The notes below the pieces were generated by a model. That model made no database searches, was not told the DNA's origin, and saw only the letters and a list, made by a program, of their open reading frames with translations. A program made the position numbers and the translations under genes. Shown piece by piece: positions 15,771 through 25,098 of a DNA stretch of 64,000 bases. This DNA comes from Grimontia sedimenti (GTDB taxonomy: Bacteria; Pseudomonadota; Gammaproteobacteria; Enterobacterales; Vibrionaceae), in assembly GCF_011045095.1 (NCBI RefSeq), contig NZ_JAALDL010000006.1:1-64000 (forward strand), given 5' to 3'. Numbering within the stretch: the first letter of the stretch is position 1; every line of letters begins with the position of its first letter.

Positions 15771-17615
15771 GTGCCACTATCATTCCCGACGTGTGCCACT
15801 CACTTGCCCGGTTACCTACAACGTTTAACCCCATTATTGGGTATTAAAGCGGTTTTCCTTTATATCGTTAGCATGTGCTGCCTTTGTGTTTGTCCTGCAC
15901 AAGCCGGCGTCCTTCAACATTATGATGTCGGTGTGTTAGCGCTTCGTGGTGATCAGCATGCTGAGCAATCCTGGCAGCCGACACTGGATTGGCTGGAAGA
16001 AACTATTCCGAATACCGAGTTCACCCTTCATACCTACGACTTTGAAGAGTTGGATCAGGCATTCGAGCACAATCAGTTGGATTTCCTGCTGACCAGTCCG
16101 GGACAGGCCACGCGAATTGCACGGCAATATCCCCTAAACTGGCTCGCCACCCAGAAGACCCCATACAGCAGTAACCTCACCCACTCCATTGCTTCTGTTG
16201 CTGTGGTGCGCAGCGACTCGCCTTACCTTGCCCTTCGTGACATTGAATATGCGCGCGTTGGTGCCGTTTCCGAAAAAGCGTTTGGCGGCTTTCTGGCGCT
16301 CCGCTATGAAATTGAAAAACGTAATGTGTTTGGCAGTAGCTTCTTTAAGCGGGTGAAATTCTATGGCCCACCAACAGATAACATTTTGCTGAGTGTGATT
16401 GACAACGATTTGGATGTCGCTGTGCTGCCCGCCTGTACGCTGGAAAGCATGATTAAGGAAGGACGCATTGAGCGGCATAAAGTGCGTGTGCTTGAAGGCA
16501 AGCGTCCGAATGACTCGATCTGTACGGTGACCACCCCGCTCTATCCGAATTGGACCTTTGCCAAAACCGACCGCGCTTCTGACAGCATCGGCAAGTTGGT
16601 CACCCAATCACTGCTTTCGATGCATGAGAGTGCTTACGCCGCAGAGGCTGCGGGTAATGTCGGCTGGACGCTGCCAGCAAGCCCGGTCAAAGTCGACCAT
16701 GTGCTGCATCAACTCGATATGCACCCCTTACAGCGCACCTGGCAGGAAGGATTCCTGAAATGGCTGGATCGTAATCAGGTGCTCGCCTTTGCCACCTTCG
16801 TCGTTTTCATGCTGATGAACATCTATCACTTCTGGTTGGAATATCGCTTTAAACGCAGTAAAGATGACCTCAAGAAGACCCTCTACGAACTCAAAGAGAG
16901 AAATGAACAACTGGAACATGCCCAGCGCACCATGATTGTCAGCGAGCTTGGCAGCAGCATTGCGCATGAGATTAACCAGCCGCTGTCGACCATCAAAAAC
17001 TACTCCGAAGGTCTGCAACGTCGCCTTGCGCAGGGCATGACACCAGATGAACTTACCCCTTTCTTGGGCAAGATCCAGCAACAGGTTACTGTAGCGAGCG
17101 GTATCATCCAACGCCTGCGCGGCTTGATAAAACAGACACCGACAGACTATGTCACCTGCGATCCGATCTTCTTCATTAAAGAGTCGATATCGCTGATTGA
17201 ATACGATTTCCAGGCGCAAAAAATAGCGCTAAACCTGATCGTTGAAGGCGAGCCACTCCAAGGCGAATTTGATGTCATTGGCATGCAGCAAGTGATGATC
17301 AATCTTCTGAAAAACGCCAAAGATGCCTGTATGGCCAGTCTGGATTACGAAATCTCACCCACCGTCACTATCGAGCTTTTGTATGGCACCCATGAGGTAG
17401 TTATCCGCGTTCAGGACAACGGCATTGGCCTTGCAGCAAGCGAAACCGAAGTGAAAAAGCCTTTCTATACCACCAAAGAGGATGGCTTGGGCCTTGGTTT
17501 ACCTATCTGCCGTGAAGTCGTCGAAGCCCATCGCGGACATTTTATTATTCAGGCTGCACGCCCGGTTGGCTGTGAAGTCACTGTGGTGCTGCCAATCAAA
17601 CGAGAACAAGAATAA
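15771..17615 (+). CDS. TtrS-like sensor histidine kinase with periplasmic PhnD-like domain
   Basis: A 614-residue membrane sensor kinase. After a hydrophobic N-terminus (about 23-45, ending CVCPAQAG), a periplasmic-binding-protein-like domain (about 48-310, VGVLALRGD...DFLLTSPGQATRIA) forms the sensor, as in the tetrathionate sensor TtrS. A membrane helix follows (about 340-360), then HisKA with His399 in SSIAHEINQPLSTIKN and an ATPase domain (NLLKNAKDA, VQDNGIGL, GLGLGLPICREVV). The GTG start has AAGG nine bases upstream; an ATG four bases earlier is in another frame. The response regulator starts one base after the stop. No ttrABC reductase genes are present. The divergent sulfur/redox operon is the likely target. 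Confidence 0.88.
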   Translation: MPLSFPTCATHLPGYLQRLTPLLGIKAVFLYIVSMCCLCVCPAQAGVLQHYDVGVLALRGDQHAEQSWQPTLDWLEETIPNTEFTLHTYDFEELDQAFEHNQLDFLLTSPGQATRIARQYPLNWLATQKTPYSSNLTHSIASVAVVRSDSPYLALRDIEYARVGAVSEKAFGGFLALRYEIEKRNVFGSSFFKRVKFYGPPTDNILLSVIDNDLDVAVLPACTLESMIKEGRIERHKVRVLEGKRPNDSICTVTTPLYPNWTFAKTDRASDSIGKLVTQSLLSMHESAYAAEAAGNVGWTLPASPVKVDHVLHQLDMHPLQRTWQEGFLKWLDRNQVLAFATFVVFMLMNIYHFWLEYRFKRSKDDLKKTLYELKERNEQLEHAQRTMIVSELGSSIAHEINQPLSTIKNYSEGLQRRLAQGMTPDELTPFLGKIQQQVTVASGIIQRLRGLIKQTPTDYVTCDPIFFIKESISLIEYDFQAQKIALNLIVEGEPLQGEFDVIGMQQVMINLLKNAKDACMASLDYEISPTVTIELLYGTHEVVIRVQDNGIGLAASETEVKKPFYTTKEDGLGLGLPICREVVEAHRGHFIIQAARPVGCEVTVVLPIKREQE

Positions 17616-18221
17616 ATGAACAAAGGCCCGGTATTTATTGTTGATGATGAAGATGCAGTCCGTGAGTCACTGGTCTTTATGTTGGAAAGCTATGGCTTGG
17701 CGCTGAAAGATTTCGCCTCTGGCCCTGCGTTTTTGGAAAGCGTCGATATATCAGAGCCGGGTTGCATCGTGCTGGATAGCCGGATGCCAGAAATGCGTGG
17801 TCAGGAGCTACAGCAGATCCTCAACGATGCGCAAAGCCCACTCTCTATCATCTTCCTGACAGGTCACGGCGATGTACCTATGGCGGTTGATGCACTCAAA
17901 GACGGTGCGGTCGATTTCTTCCAAAAACCGGTGGACGGTGATCGCTTGGTGGCAGCGATTGAAAAGGCCCTCACCCACTCTTTCCAGCGTGTTGGTCATG
18001 TTTGTGTTGAGAAGAAATACAACAGCCTGACTGACCGTGAAAAAGAAGTGCTTAAGGAAGTGCTGAAAGGCCAAACCAACCAACAGATGTCCAAAACCCT
18101 GTGTGTCTCGCTGCGCACCATAGAAGTTCACCGCGCAAACATGATGAAGAAGTTTGATGCAAGTAATGTGGCAGATTTAGTTCTGCGGTTAAGTATCTTG
18201 ATTCAGCAAGGGAAAATCTAG
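17616..18221 (+). CDS. TtrR/FixJ-family response regulator
   Basis: A 201-residue response regulator. The receiver domain has acidic residues 10-12 (VDDED), phosphoacceptor Asp54 (CIVLDSRMPE), Thr82 and Lys104 (FQKPVD). The C-terminal LuxR-type helix-turn-helix reads LTDREKEVLKEVLKGQTNQQ and SLRTIEVHRANMMKKFDA. It is co-transcribed with the kinase gene, directly abutting it. It should bind DNA as a dimer, so the perfect palindrome at 15694-15713 is a natural candidate site. Confidence 0.9.
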   Translation: MNKGPVFIVDDEDAVRESLVFMLESYGLALKDFASGPAFLESVDISEPGCIVLDSRMPEMRGQELQQILNDAQSPLSIIFLTGHGDVPMAVDALKDGAVDFFQKPVDGDRLVAAIEKALTHSFQRVGHVCVEKKYNSLTDREKEVLKEVLKGQTNQQMSKTLCVSLRTIEVHRANMMKKFDASNVADLVLRLSILIQQGKI

Positions 18222-18236
18222 TCCACCACAAAAGGC

Positions 18237-18274
18237 GAAGTGCAGAATCGCGGGGGAATGCGAAACTGCACTTC
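18237..18274. terminator. Hairpin after the response regulator gene
   Basis: GAAGTGCAG and CTGCACTTC form a perfect 9-bp stem around a 20-base loop between the two convergent genes. There is no strong T tract on either side. It is a possible weak terminator or an mRNA end-stabilising structure. Confidence 0.4.
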
Positions 18275-18314
18275 AGGGGGAACCTATTGGCATTTAAATG
18301 CCGTTTGATTCGTT

Positions 18315-19772
18315 TTAATTAGAGAGCGCGATTTTCATCTGCTCGGCAACTTTGTCGACTTTGCCCAACCCGACGACCACTTGAAGGCCACCTTTACCGA
18401 TTGGAATCACACCTGCCGCGCCAAGTTGTTTCAGTTTCTCGCTGTCAGCCAGTCCAGAGTCTTTCACTGTCAGGCGAAGACGGGTGACACAGTTGTCGAC
18501 TTCCAGGATATTCCCTGCACCGCCAATGGCTGCAATGTAGTCGTTAGTCAGTTGGCCAATTTCTTCCTTCGTTTCTTCTTTTGAAGCACCTTCTCCACGG
18601 CCCGGCGTTTTCAGGTTGAACTTCAGAATCGCAAAGCGGAAGGTGAAGTAGTACACCGCAAAGAACACCAGACCTTGAGCAATCAACATGTACCACTGGG
18701 TCGCAAGAGGGTTCTGGCTAGACAGTACGAAGTCTACAAAACCTGCTGAGAAACCAAACCCTGCCATCCATTCCATGCTTGCCGCGATGTAGAGCGAGAT
18801 ACCCGTCAGTACAGCGTGAATGAAGTAAAGTGCCGGTGCCAGGAACATGAAGCTGAACTCAAGCGGCTCTGTGATACCTGTGAAGAATGACGCCATGGCT
18901 GCTGCAATCATGATAGAGAATGTCGCGCCTTTGTTTTCCGCATCTGCACAGTGGTACATCGCCAGAGCTGCTGCCGGTAGGCCGAACATCATGATTGGGA
19001 AGAAGCCCGCTTGATACATACCTGTTTTACCGGGGATCGCCGTGCCGTCAGCAATAGATTGCGCGCCACCCAGGAAGTTAGGGATATCGTTAATGCCGAC
19101 TACATCAAACCAGAAAACTGGGTACAGCGCGTGGTGCATGCCGATGGTCAGTGTCAGGCGGTTAAAGAAGCCGAATAAGCCCGCACCCACTGCATCCAAC
19201 GCCACAAGATGGTTACCGAAAACAACCAGTGCGTTGTAAACCATAGGCCAGACATAAAGCAGCACAAACGCAATCGCCATACCTGCAATGGAGGTCAGGA
19301 TAGGAACCAGACGTTTACCGCTGAAAAACGCCAGTGCTTTTGGCAGTTCAACCGTGTGGTAGCGGTTGTAGATCTCCGCTGAGATAATACCGACCAAAAT
19401 ACCAATGAACTGGTTGTTGATCTTACCGAAGGCATCCGGCACTTCACTGGCTGTTACGCCCATCAATTGGCTTACAGCACCAGGAGAAAGGAGTGTCGTA
19501 ACGACCATAAAACAGATAAAGCCTGCCATGGCTGCAGCGCCGTTTTTATCTTTACTTAATCCGAACGCGACACCGATGGCGAACAGCACAGCCATGTTGT
19601 CGATGATAGCGCCACCGGATTTGATTAACAGCGCCGCCATGACGCTTTCTGAACCCCAACCCACCGGATCAATCCAGTACCCGACGCCCATTAAAATTGC
19701 TGCGGCAGGCAGAGTGGCAACGGGTACCATCAATGCCTTACCGACTTTTTGCATATATCCCAAGATATTCAT
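18315..19772 (-). CDS. nagE: PTS glucose/N-acetylglucosamine-family EIICB (NagE-like)
   Basis: A 485-residue PTS permease with an N-terminal EIIC domain (start MNILGYMQKVGKALMVPVAT, about ten membrane segments, substrate motif GITEPLEFSFMFLAP) and a C-terminal EIIB domain with the phosphocysteine in VDNCVTRLRLTVKD. The N-terminus and overall length without an EIIA domain resemble NagE-type transporters more than PtsG, but specificity among GlcNAc, glucose and related sugars cannot be told from sequence alone. It needs a soluble glucose-type EIIA. There is no nagA or nagC next to it. A LysR-type gene is divergent. Confidence 0.8.
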   Translation of the reverse strand: MNILGYMQKVGKALMVPVATLPAAAILMGVGYWIDPVGWGSESVMAALLIKSGGAIIDNMAVLFAIGVAFGLSKDKNGAAAMAGFICFMVVTTLLSPGAVSQLMGVTASEVPDAFGKINNQFIGILVGIISAEIYNRYHTVELPKALAFFSGKRLVPILTSIAGMAIAFVLLYVWPMVYNALVVFGNHLVALDAVGAGLFGFFNRLTLTIGMHHALYPVFWFDVVGINDIPNFLGGAQSIADGTAIPGKTGMYQAGFFPIMMFGLPAAALAMYHCADAENKGATFSIMIAAAMASFFTGITEPLEFSFMFLAPALYFIHAVLTGISLYIAASMEWMAGFGFSAGFVDFVLSSQNPLATQWYMLIAQGLVFFAVYYFTFRFAILKFNLKTPGRGEGASKEETKEEIGQLTNDYIAAIGGAGNILEVDNCVTRLRLTVKDSGLADSEKLKQLGAAGVIPIGKGGLQVVVGLGKVDKVAEQMKIALSN

Positions 19773-19940
19773 CTAAGCCCCCAAGCTTTATTCAATAAAA
19801 TTCTTAATCCCCCGCATGATTGTGATGCTGTCGTTATTGGCTTGTTTTCGCTGCTTCACAATCAGTGCTTTAGGCCTATTTGACGATTAAACCCGCTTGC
19901 AAACAAACCAATCCGACGCCATCATGAATTAATATTTTTA

Positions 19941-20858
19941 ATGCATAAGAGCGATAACAGAAAAACAATGGCGAACCTTCAATCCCTGCTCGGCAATCTC
20001 CATACCTTCAATGTGGCTGCAAGAACCTTGAGCTTTACCGAAGCAGCAAAACTTCTGCACTTAACGCAAGGCGCTGTCAGCCATCGCATCAAGGTTTTGG
20101 AGCAGGAACTGGGGTTCAATTTGTTTGTTCGCGGAACACGAAAGCTGACGCTGACAGAGGAAGGGAGACGGTTTCAAGGCACACTGGCGAGCTCACTGAA
20201 CAGCATTTTCAGTGAAATTGATGATATCCGGCATACGGAACTGAGCGGCGATTTGACCATTGCAACTTCACCCGGAATTGCCTACGAATGGCTTATTCCA
20301 AGACTGGCAGATTTCAAAGCCAAGTACCCTAAATTCAATTTGAAGGTGATGACGCAAGAGCTCGAACTGGACTTCGAGACCAACGATATTGATGTGGCGC
20401 TTTACTACGGGGCATCAGAAAGAGCCGATGTCTACCGCATTCAAATGTTTGATGAGCGTTATGTGCCTGTCTGCACACCGACATACGCCAAAGAGAACCA
20501 TCTCTTTGAGGATGGAATGAATTCCCTTTCCCGAGTGAATTTCCTCTACGCAGCCACATCGACAGTCTGGTCTCGATGGGCAAAGCACCACAAAGTGGAT
20601 ATCGACATCGCCAAGCAATGTTGCATTTTCACGCATCAAGACATGGCTGTGTTCAGCGCAAGAAAAGGATTGGGGGTCGCAATGGGTAGATACCGATTCG
20701 TCAAAGACGCACTGGAAAGTGGCGAACTGGTTTCTCCTTATCCCGGAATGGAGACCCACAAAACCCATGATCTACTCTGCCCGCTTGGCTCAGAGAAAAG
20801 ACCCAAGGTGCGGACATTCATTAATTGGGTGACGGGTCAAATTGGCCAACCGAACTAA
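19941..20858 (+). CDS. LysR-family transcriptional regulator (DsdC/GcvA-like)
   Basis: About 300 residues. The N-terminal winged helix-turn-helix contains LHTFNVAARTLSFTEAAKLL, TQGAVSHRIKVLEQELG and LFVRGTRKLTLTEEG. The effector domain contains GDLTIATSPGIAYEWLIPRL and GVAMGRYRFVKDALESGEL. The sequence resembles the DsdC/GcvA branch. The start is uncertain: ATG 19941 adds nine residues, ATG 19968 (MANLQSLLGNL) gives the usual length, and neither has a clear ribosome-binding site. The gene is divergent from nagE and upstream of an exported hydrolase; which one it regulates is not evident. Confidence 0.85.
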   Translation: MHKSDNRKTMANLQSLLGNLHTFNVAARTLSFTEAAKLLHLTQGAVSHRIKVLEQELGFNLFVRGTRKLTLTEEGRRFQGTLASSLNSIFSEIDDIRHTELSGDLTIATSPGIAYEWLIPRLADFKAKYPKFNLKVMTQELELDFETNDIDVALYYGASERADVYRIQMFDERYVPVCTPTYAKENHLFEDGMNSLSRVNFLYAATSTVWSRWAKHHKVDIDIAKQCCIFTHQDMAVFSARKGLGVAMGRYRFVKDALESGELVSPYPGMETHKTHDLLCPLGSEKRPKVRTFINWVTGQIGQPN

Positions 20859-20885
20859 CAAGAGCTCATATATTAGGAATAAAAT

Positions 20886-20911
20886 CACGATCGAGTGCGT
20901 CCTCGATCGTG
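20886..20911. terminator. Strong hairpin between the LysR and hydrolase genes
   Basis: CACGATCGAG-TGCGTC-CTCGATCGTG, a perfect 10-bp stem with 6-base loop, lies 28 bp after the LysR stop and about 70 bp before the hydrolase start. There is no T tract. It could be a terminator, an operator or an mRNA element. Confidence 0.45.
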
Positions 20912-20979
20912 TTCTAGGACGCGTCAACACTGGTCTCCGCACATACTGGCTCCAATTCCATGATTTAAGGAGCCACAAG

Positions 20980-21993
20980 GTGAAACATATTTATTTACTC
21001 GTTATCTTATTAACGTTCGTCCTAAATTCTGCCTTTGCAGCCAATGTGGGGTTTGAGCAATTCTCGCTTGAAGATGACGCATCAAGACCACTGAATGTTT
21101 CCATCTGGTACCCAACATTTCAAACGTCACCGAAAACCGTGATTGCCGAAAATCCCGCTTTTGTTGGTACTGAAGTGATCAAAGCAGCAACGCTGGATGC
21201 GAAAAAAGCGCCTGTTGTTTTGCTCTCTCATGGCTATCGTGGAAGCTGGCGAAATCTCAATTGGCTGGCGACTGAGCTTGCTAAACGTGGTTACGTGGTG
21301 GCCGCGACTGATCACCCCGGTACAACAACTTTTGACCAATCTCCATCTCAAGCCGCGCAATGGTGGCAAAGACCAAGAGATATTTCCCGCTTGCTAAGTT
21401 TTCTGCTGACTGACTCAAAGTGGAGTAATGCTTTGGACGCGGATAACATTTCCGCTATCGGCCACTCTTTGGGGGGATGGACGGTGATGCAGTTGGCAGG
21501 CGTTGAAATTGATAGAAACGAATTGAAAAAACAATGCCAGCTCATTTTCAATCCAAGAACGTGCGGACTGGCAAAGGAGTTGGGGCTTGATGAGGTTCAG
21601 CCAAAGGAGCCCGAAACCAATTCGCTTAAAGATACACGTATCAAACGTGTTGTCAGTTTGGACTTGGGTTTAGCGCGCGGATTTTCTGTTAAGAGTATGA
21701 CTGAAACGATAACACCGACACTCATTCTCGCTGCAGGCATCGACATAGGCGATTTGCCACAAGCTATGGAGTCAGGCTATTTGGCTGAATATTTACCTTT
21801 GTCGACAAGACACTACAAGGTGTATGAGCAAGCCACCCATTTCAGTTTCATGCAGCGTTGTAAGGCAGGTGCTATCGACTTGCTGGAACAGGAATACAAG
21901 GGCGATGGCATTATCTGTAAGGATGGATTCGGCACCCAGCGTGAAGCACTGCATGCCGACATGTTGGAGGATATCCTTTGGTTCCTTGAGTAA
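20980..21993 (+). CDS. Exported alpha/beta hydrolase (dienelactone hydrolase/PAF-acetylhydrolase-like)
   Basis: About 337 residues. I place the start at GTG 20980 because AAGGAG lies seven bases before it and the product then begins with a Sec signal peptide (HIYLLVILLTFVLNSAFA). The hydrolase core shows the oxyanion strand VVLLSHGYRGSWRN, a DHPG segment, the nucleophile serine in AIGHSLGGWTV and a late His in QATHFSFMQRC. Four cysteines in the C-terminal half may form disulfides in the periplasm. The family covers lipases, esterases and dienelactone-type hydrolases, and the substrate is unknown. It ends 15 bp before the convergent AraC-type gene. Confidence 0.82.
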   Translation: MKHIYLLVILLTFVLNSAFAANVGFEQFSLEDDASRPLNVSIWYPTFQTSPKTVIAENPAFVGTEVIKAATLDAKKAPVVLLSHGYRGSWRNLNWLATELAKRGYVVAATDHPGTTTFDQSPSQAAQWWQRPRDISRLLSFLLTDSKWSNALDADNISAIGHSLGGWTVMQLAGVEIDRNELKKQCQLIFNPRTCGLAKELGLDEVQPKEPETNSLKDTRIKRVVSLDLGLARGFSVKSMTETITPTLILAAGIDIGDLPQAMESGYLAEYLPLSTRHYKVYEQATHFSFMQRCKAGAIDLLEQEYKGDGIICKDGFGTQREALHADMLEDILWFLE

Positions 21994-22008
21994 CTACTAA
22001 CACAGGAA

Positions 22009-23073
22009 TTAAAGGGTGCCGCTTCGGAATTCGCTGGGCGTTTTATCGGTGATTCGCAAAAACTCTCGGTTGAAATTAGATTTAGTCTGAAATCCCGCTG
22101 CAAGATAGATCTCAGTAATCGCCAAGTCGCTGTTTTTAAGCAGAGACTTGGCGTGCTCAATCCGATAGCGGTTGATTGCGCGGGAGATATTCTCCCCACA
22201 AACCTGATTCACCGATGAAGAGATTTTTCTCCCCGGGATACCCAGTTTCCTAGCCAGCTTATTCAGTGTCAGATCAGGGTCTTTAAACAACTCCCTTTGC
22301 GCCATCATCTCATCCAATTTCGCGACAATCGATTGCGCTTCATCATTGTCGTCAGTGGTGGGTTCAGGTTCGTGCTCCACTTCAGAATTTAAGTCATTTA
22401 GAGCCAACTCAGCGTCATTCGGCTCAATCACTTCTGTTTCAGGAGCTTGCTCTTGGGAGGGCACACTTCCGTCAACAATCACCACCAGCATACACATGAC
22501 AGGTATCAGTATTAGATAGCTGAAGGTCAGAATGAAGCCCGTGTGCTCAGCACCAAACGCGACAAAATCATAGGAGATTGCCCCATCAATGACTGCCGAA
22601 AACAGTAACAGTGCACCCGCTACTCTTTCGGAATAACTTGTCTGATTTGTGTCGCTGAGCCTTACCTTGTCTGCTGTACTGAAAGAAAGAGACAGTAACC
22701 ACACACCATAGACTAGGTACAAAATCACCAGCAATACATCTGTTAGCCCCAACCATAGATATGGGTAACTGGCAGAGGACAATGCCACCAGCCCAGGACC
22801 AATCCAGTGAACGTTACTGAGCGGCTTGTTCGAGTGTGCTTGAGAGAAACACCACCACGCCACAACAGGAAGGCACGCGCCTAACATGGGCTGAATTGTG
22901 CGGAAGAAACTAATATCCGTCGTCCACCTCAAACCCACGACCGCAGTTGCAGCAGCGCACAGGATCAGAAACCAGAAAGCACGTTTTGACTGGTAATATG
23001 AGCGATTGAAAATGATCGCCGCACCGAAAATCAACATCAAAGACGCCACAAATGGCAATGGGATAGAGAGCAT
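22009..23073 (-). CDS. AraC-family regulator with membrane-embedded N-terminal domain
   Basis: A 354-residue protein. The first ~215 residues hold about six or seven hydrophobic helices (ASLMLIFGAAIIF, FLILCAAATAVVGL, GLVALSSASYPYLWLGL). An acidic linker follows, then a C-terminal AraC-type double helix-turn-helix (DLTLNKLARKLGIPGRKISS, ITEIYLAAGFQTKSNFNREF, KTPSEFR). Such one-component membrane regulators sense a signal in or near the membrane and bind DNA directly. Neighbouring genes give no firm clue to the target. Confidence 0.88.
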   Translation of the reverse strand: MLSIPLPFVASLMLIFGAAIIFNRSYYQSKRAFWFLILCAAATAVVGLRWTTDISFFRTIQPMLGACLPVVAWWCFSQAHSNKPLSNVHWIGPGLVALSSASYPYLWLGLTDVLLVILYLVYGVWLLSLSFSTADKVRLSDTNQTSYSERVAGALLLFSAVIDGAISYDFVAFGAEHTGFILTFSYLILIPVMCMLVVIVDGSVPSQEQAPETEVIEPNDAELALNDLNSEVEHEPEPTTDDNDEAQSIVAKLDEMMAQRELFKDPDLTLNKLARKLGIPGRKISSSVNQVCGENISRAINRYRIEHAKSLLKNSDLAITEIYLAAGFQTKSNFNREFLRITDKTPSEFRSGTL

Positions 23074-23123
23074 TTTTGTCCTTTAAATTGAGCTCGTCAT
23101 AATGAGAAGGATTCGTTCGTCAC

Positions 23124-24023
23124 CTAAAAGTAATGTGCGATTTCCAGATACCGGTTGCGAATATGTTCGATCAACGCCTTCACCTTGGTCGGAGGCTGGC
23201 GGGTAAATGGGTACACTGCGTAAATCCCCAACTTCTTGCCTACCTGTTCAGGAAGGATATCAATCAGTCTTCCTTCCAACAGATCGTGATAAACCAAACA
23301 GCGCGGCACATAAGCTATGCCATAACCGCCCAGTGCGGCTTTTCGCAGTGCAGTAGCATTGTCCGTGGAAAAACTGCCAGACACTTTGACGATGTAGTTA
23401 CCTTTACTCGCCTTGAATTCCCAGTCCGACGCCCCCGTGGTTTGATACGCGTATTGTAGGCAGTTGTGGTCGACCAAAGCTTCCGGTGTGGCAGGTTTAC
23501 CGTGTTGGGCAATGTATTGCGGCGAAGCGCAAACTATCCATTGTGAATCAAGGAAATGGCGGGCAATTAGGCTGGAGTCTTCAAGATATCCCGTGCGGAT
23601 AACCAGATCGTAGCCACCTTCAATCAAGTCGACGAATTTGTTGTCGAGCGACATATCGACCGTCAGACCAGGGTTTTGATAACAGAATTCCGCCACGGCA
23701 TCTGCCAATAGCAAATCGCCGGAAATGGTTGGCACCGACATTTTGATATGACCGCTAATGTTTTCGCCAAACCCCGCGACCGAATCGACCGCTTCCTGGG
23801 TAGCCTGTTTGACGTTTTTCGCCCCCTGTAAAAGGGCTTTTCCCGCTTCTGTCAGTGTGAGCTTGCGAGTCGTGCGGTAGAGAAGCTGAACCCCTAATTC
23901 TTCTTCTAATCGCGCAACACGTTTACTGACAACGGAGTTTGTCAGGCTGTTTTGCTCGGCAGCTTTACTGAAGCTGCCGAGCTCAACCACTTGGGAAAAG
24001 AGAATTAAATCATCGGCGCGCAC
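23124..24023 (-). CDS. LysR-family transcriptional regulator (CrgA-like)
   Basis: A 299-residue LysR regulator with the HTH in SFSKAAEQNSLTNSVVSKRV and ARLEEELGVQLLYRTTRKLTL. The effector-binding domain contains GHIKMSVPTISGDLLLADAV and YGIAYVPRCLVYHDLLEGRL. It belongs to the large CrgA-type branch that often regulates divergent oxidoreductase genes, but no such target is next to it here. It is followed on the left by the convergently placed end of another regulator gene and preceded by ppsR. Confidence 0.88.
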   Translation of the reverse strand: MRADDLILFSQVVELGSFSKAAEQNSLTNSVVSKRVARLEEELGVQLLYRTTRKLTLTEAGKALLQGAKNVKQATQEAVDSVAGFGENISGHIKMSVPTISGDLLLADAVAEFCYQNPGLTVDMSLDNKFVDLIEGGYDLVIRTGYLEDSSLIARHFLDSQWIVCASPQYIAQHGKPATPEALVDHNCLQYAYQTTGASDWEFKASKGNYIVKVSGSFSTDNATALRKAALGGYGIAYVPRCLVYHDLLEGRLIDILPEQVGKKLGIYAVYPFTRQPPTKVKALIEHIRNRYLEIAHYF

Positions 24024-24100
24024 GACATTTACTCACTCTGAGAAACAATTAAGACCATTATTTCTTTTTCTTAGAGAAAGTAAACGACCACGTTCTAGGA

Positions 24101-24934
24101 TCAGAACAACCGACGCTTGAGGCCTGTTTTTTCAAGTACTCGGGTGGAGATTTCTTCAACCGACAATGAGGTGGTGTTGATATAAGGAATCGCTTCCCGA
24201 CGAAACAAAGATTCAATCGTTGCGATCTCCTGTTCACACTGCTCGCTGCTGGCGTATTCACTGCCTGAAAGCCGGTTCTGACGGATCTGGGTCAGGCGCT
24301 CTGGCTCTATCGTCAATCCAAACAACTTGTGACGCTGGAACTCGAATTCCGGCAATAAACGCAGCATTTTCATGTCTTCCGCGATAAACGGATAGTTCAC
24401 TACGCGAAGGCCGAATTGCATCGCCATGTAGAGACTGGTCGGGGTTTTACCGCTGCGGGAAACACCCAGCAGAATGATGTCGGCTTTATCCAGGTCTTTT
24501 AGAGAAATGCCGTCATCGTGCGCCAAGGTGTATTCAATGGCCGAAATGCGGTCAAAGTAGGTGTCGGAATCCTTGCTGACACTACGGGAACGTTGAAGTT
24601 TTGGCTTGGGCTCGATTTGTGTGTCTTCTGCCACACGCTGGACGATACTTTCCAACACATCGTAGAAAAATGCTGGCGCCTGAAGCAGTTGATCACGCAT
24701 TGCAGGAACGACCATGGAGAAGAAAACCAACGGTTTTACCCCATGTTTATCGTGGGATTGTTGGATCTGTTTGACCAAATCCGCCACTTTGTCTTCAGAC
24801 TCGACAAAAGGGAAGGTTTTCTCGTTTGGGACAAAGGAAAACTGACCCAAAACAACATGCCCTAATGTCTCGCATGTGATGGCTGTCCCGTCCGAGACAT
24901 AAAAGACGTCTCGGGTTTGAATTTCTGTAGGCAT
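24101..24934 (-). CDS. ppsR: PEP synthase regulatory kinase/pyrophosphorylase
   Basis: A 277-residue bifunctional regulator (DUF299 family). It uses ADP to phosphorylate, and phosphate to dephosphorylate, a threonine on PEP synthase, switching gluconeogenic flux. The P-loop is [15 protein letters not shown] (about 151-165), and the N-terminal [16 protein letters not shown] and C-terminal [16 protein letters not shown] are typical. It is divergent from ppsA, its substrate, across a 164-bp gap, as in other gammaproteobacteria. Confidence 0.95.
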   Translation of the reverse strand: MPTEIQTRDVFYVSDGTAITCETLGHVVLGQFSFVPNEKTFPFVESEDKVADLVKQIQQSHDKHGVKPLVFFSMVVPAMRDQLLQAPAFFYDVLESIVQRVAEDTQIEPKPKLQRSRSVSKDSDTYFDRISAIEYTLAHDDGISLKDLDKADIILLGVSRSGKTPTSLYMAMQFGLRVVNYPFIAEDMKMLRLLPEFEFQRHKLFGLTIEPERLTQIRQNRLSGSEYASSEQCEQEIATIESLFRREAIPYINTTSLSVEEISTRVLEKTGLKRRLF

Positions 24935-25098
24935 AAACGGTTAATCTGCTCGCAATTTTTTTATAGGATACAAACATAACAATAACAAAACCCAGCAGGC
25001 TATTAACGCGCCCACAGCTTTGGAATTTTGTAATGTTTTGAAGCTTGAGCTTGATGTCTGCATACCCAATAAAAACTGCATAGTTTCTGGAGAAAGAC

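Noticed and set aside
15767-15850. ATG-started 26-codon peptide overlapping the kinase start
   Set aside because: It overlaps the kinase in another frame and ends quickly; the GTG at 15771 is sufficient, although a leader-peptide role cannot be excluded.
19773-19940. CRP box upstream of nagE
   Set aside because: TGTGATGCTGTCGTTA matches only one half of the CRP consensus.
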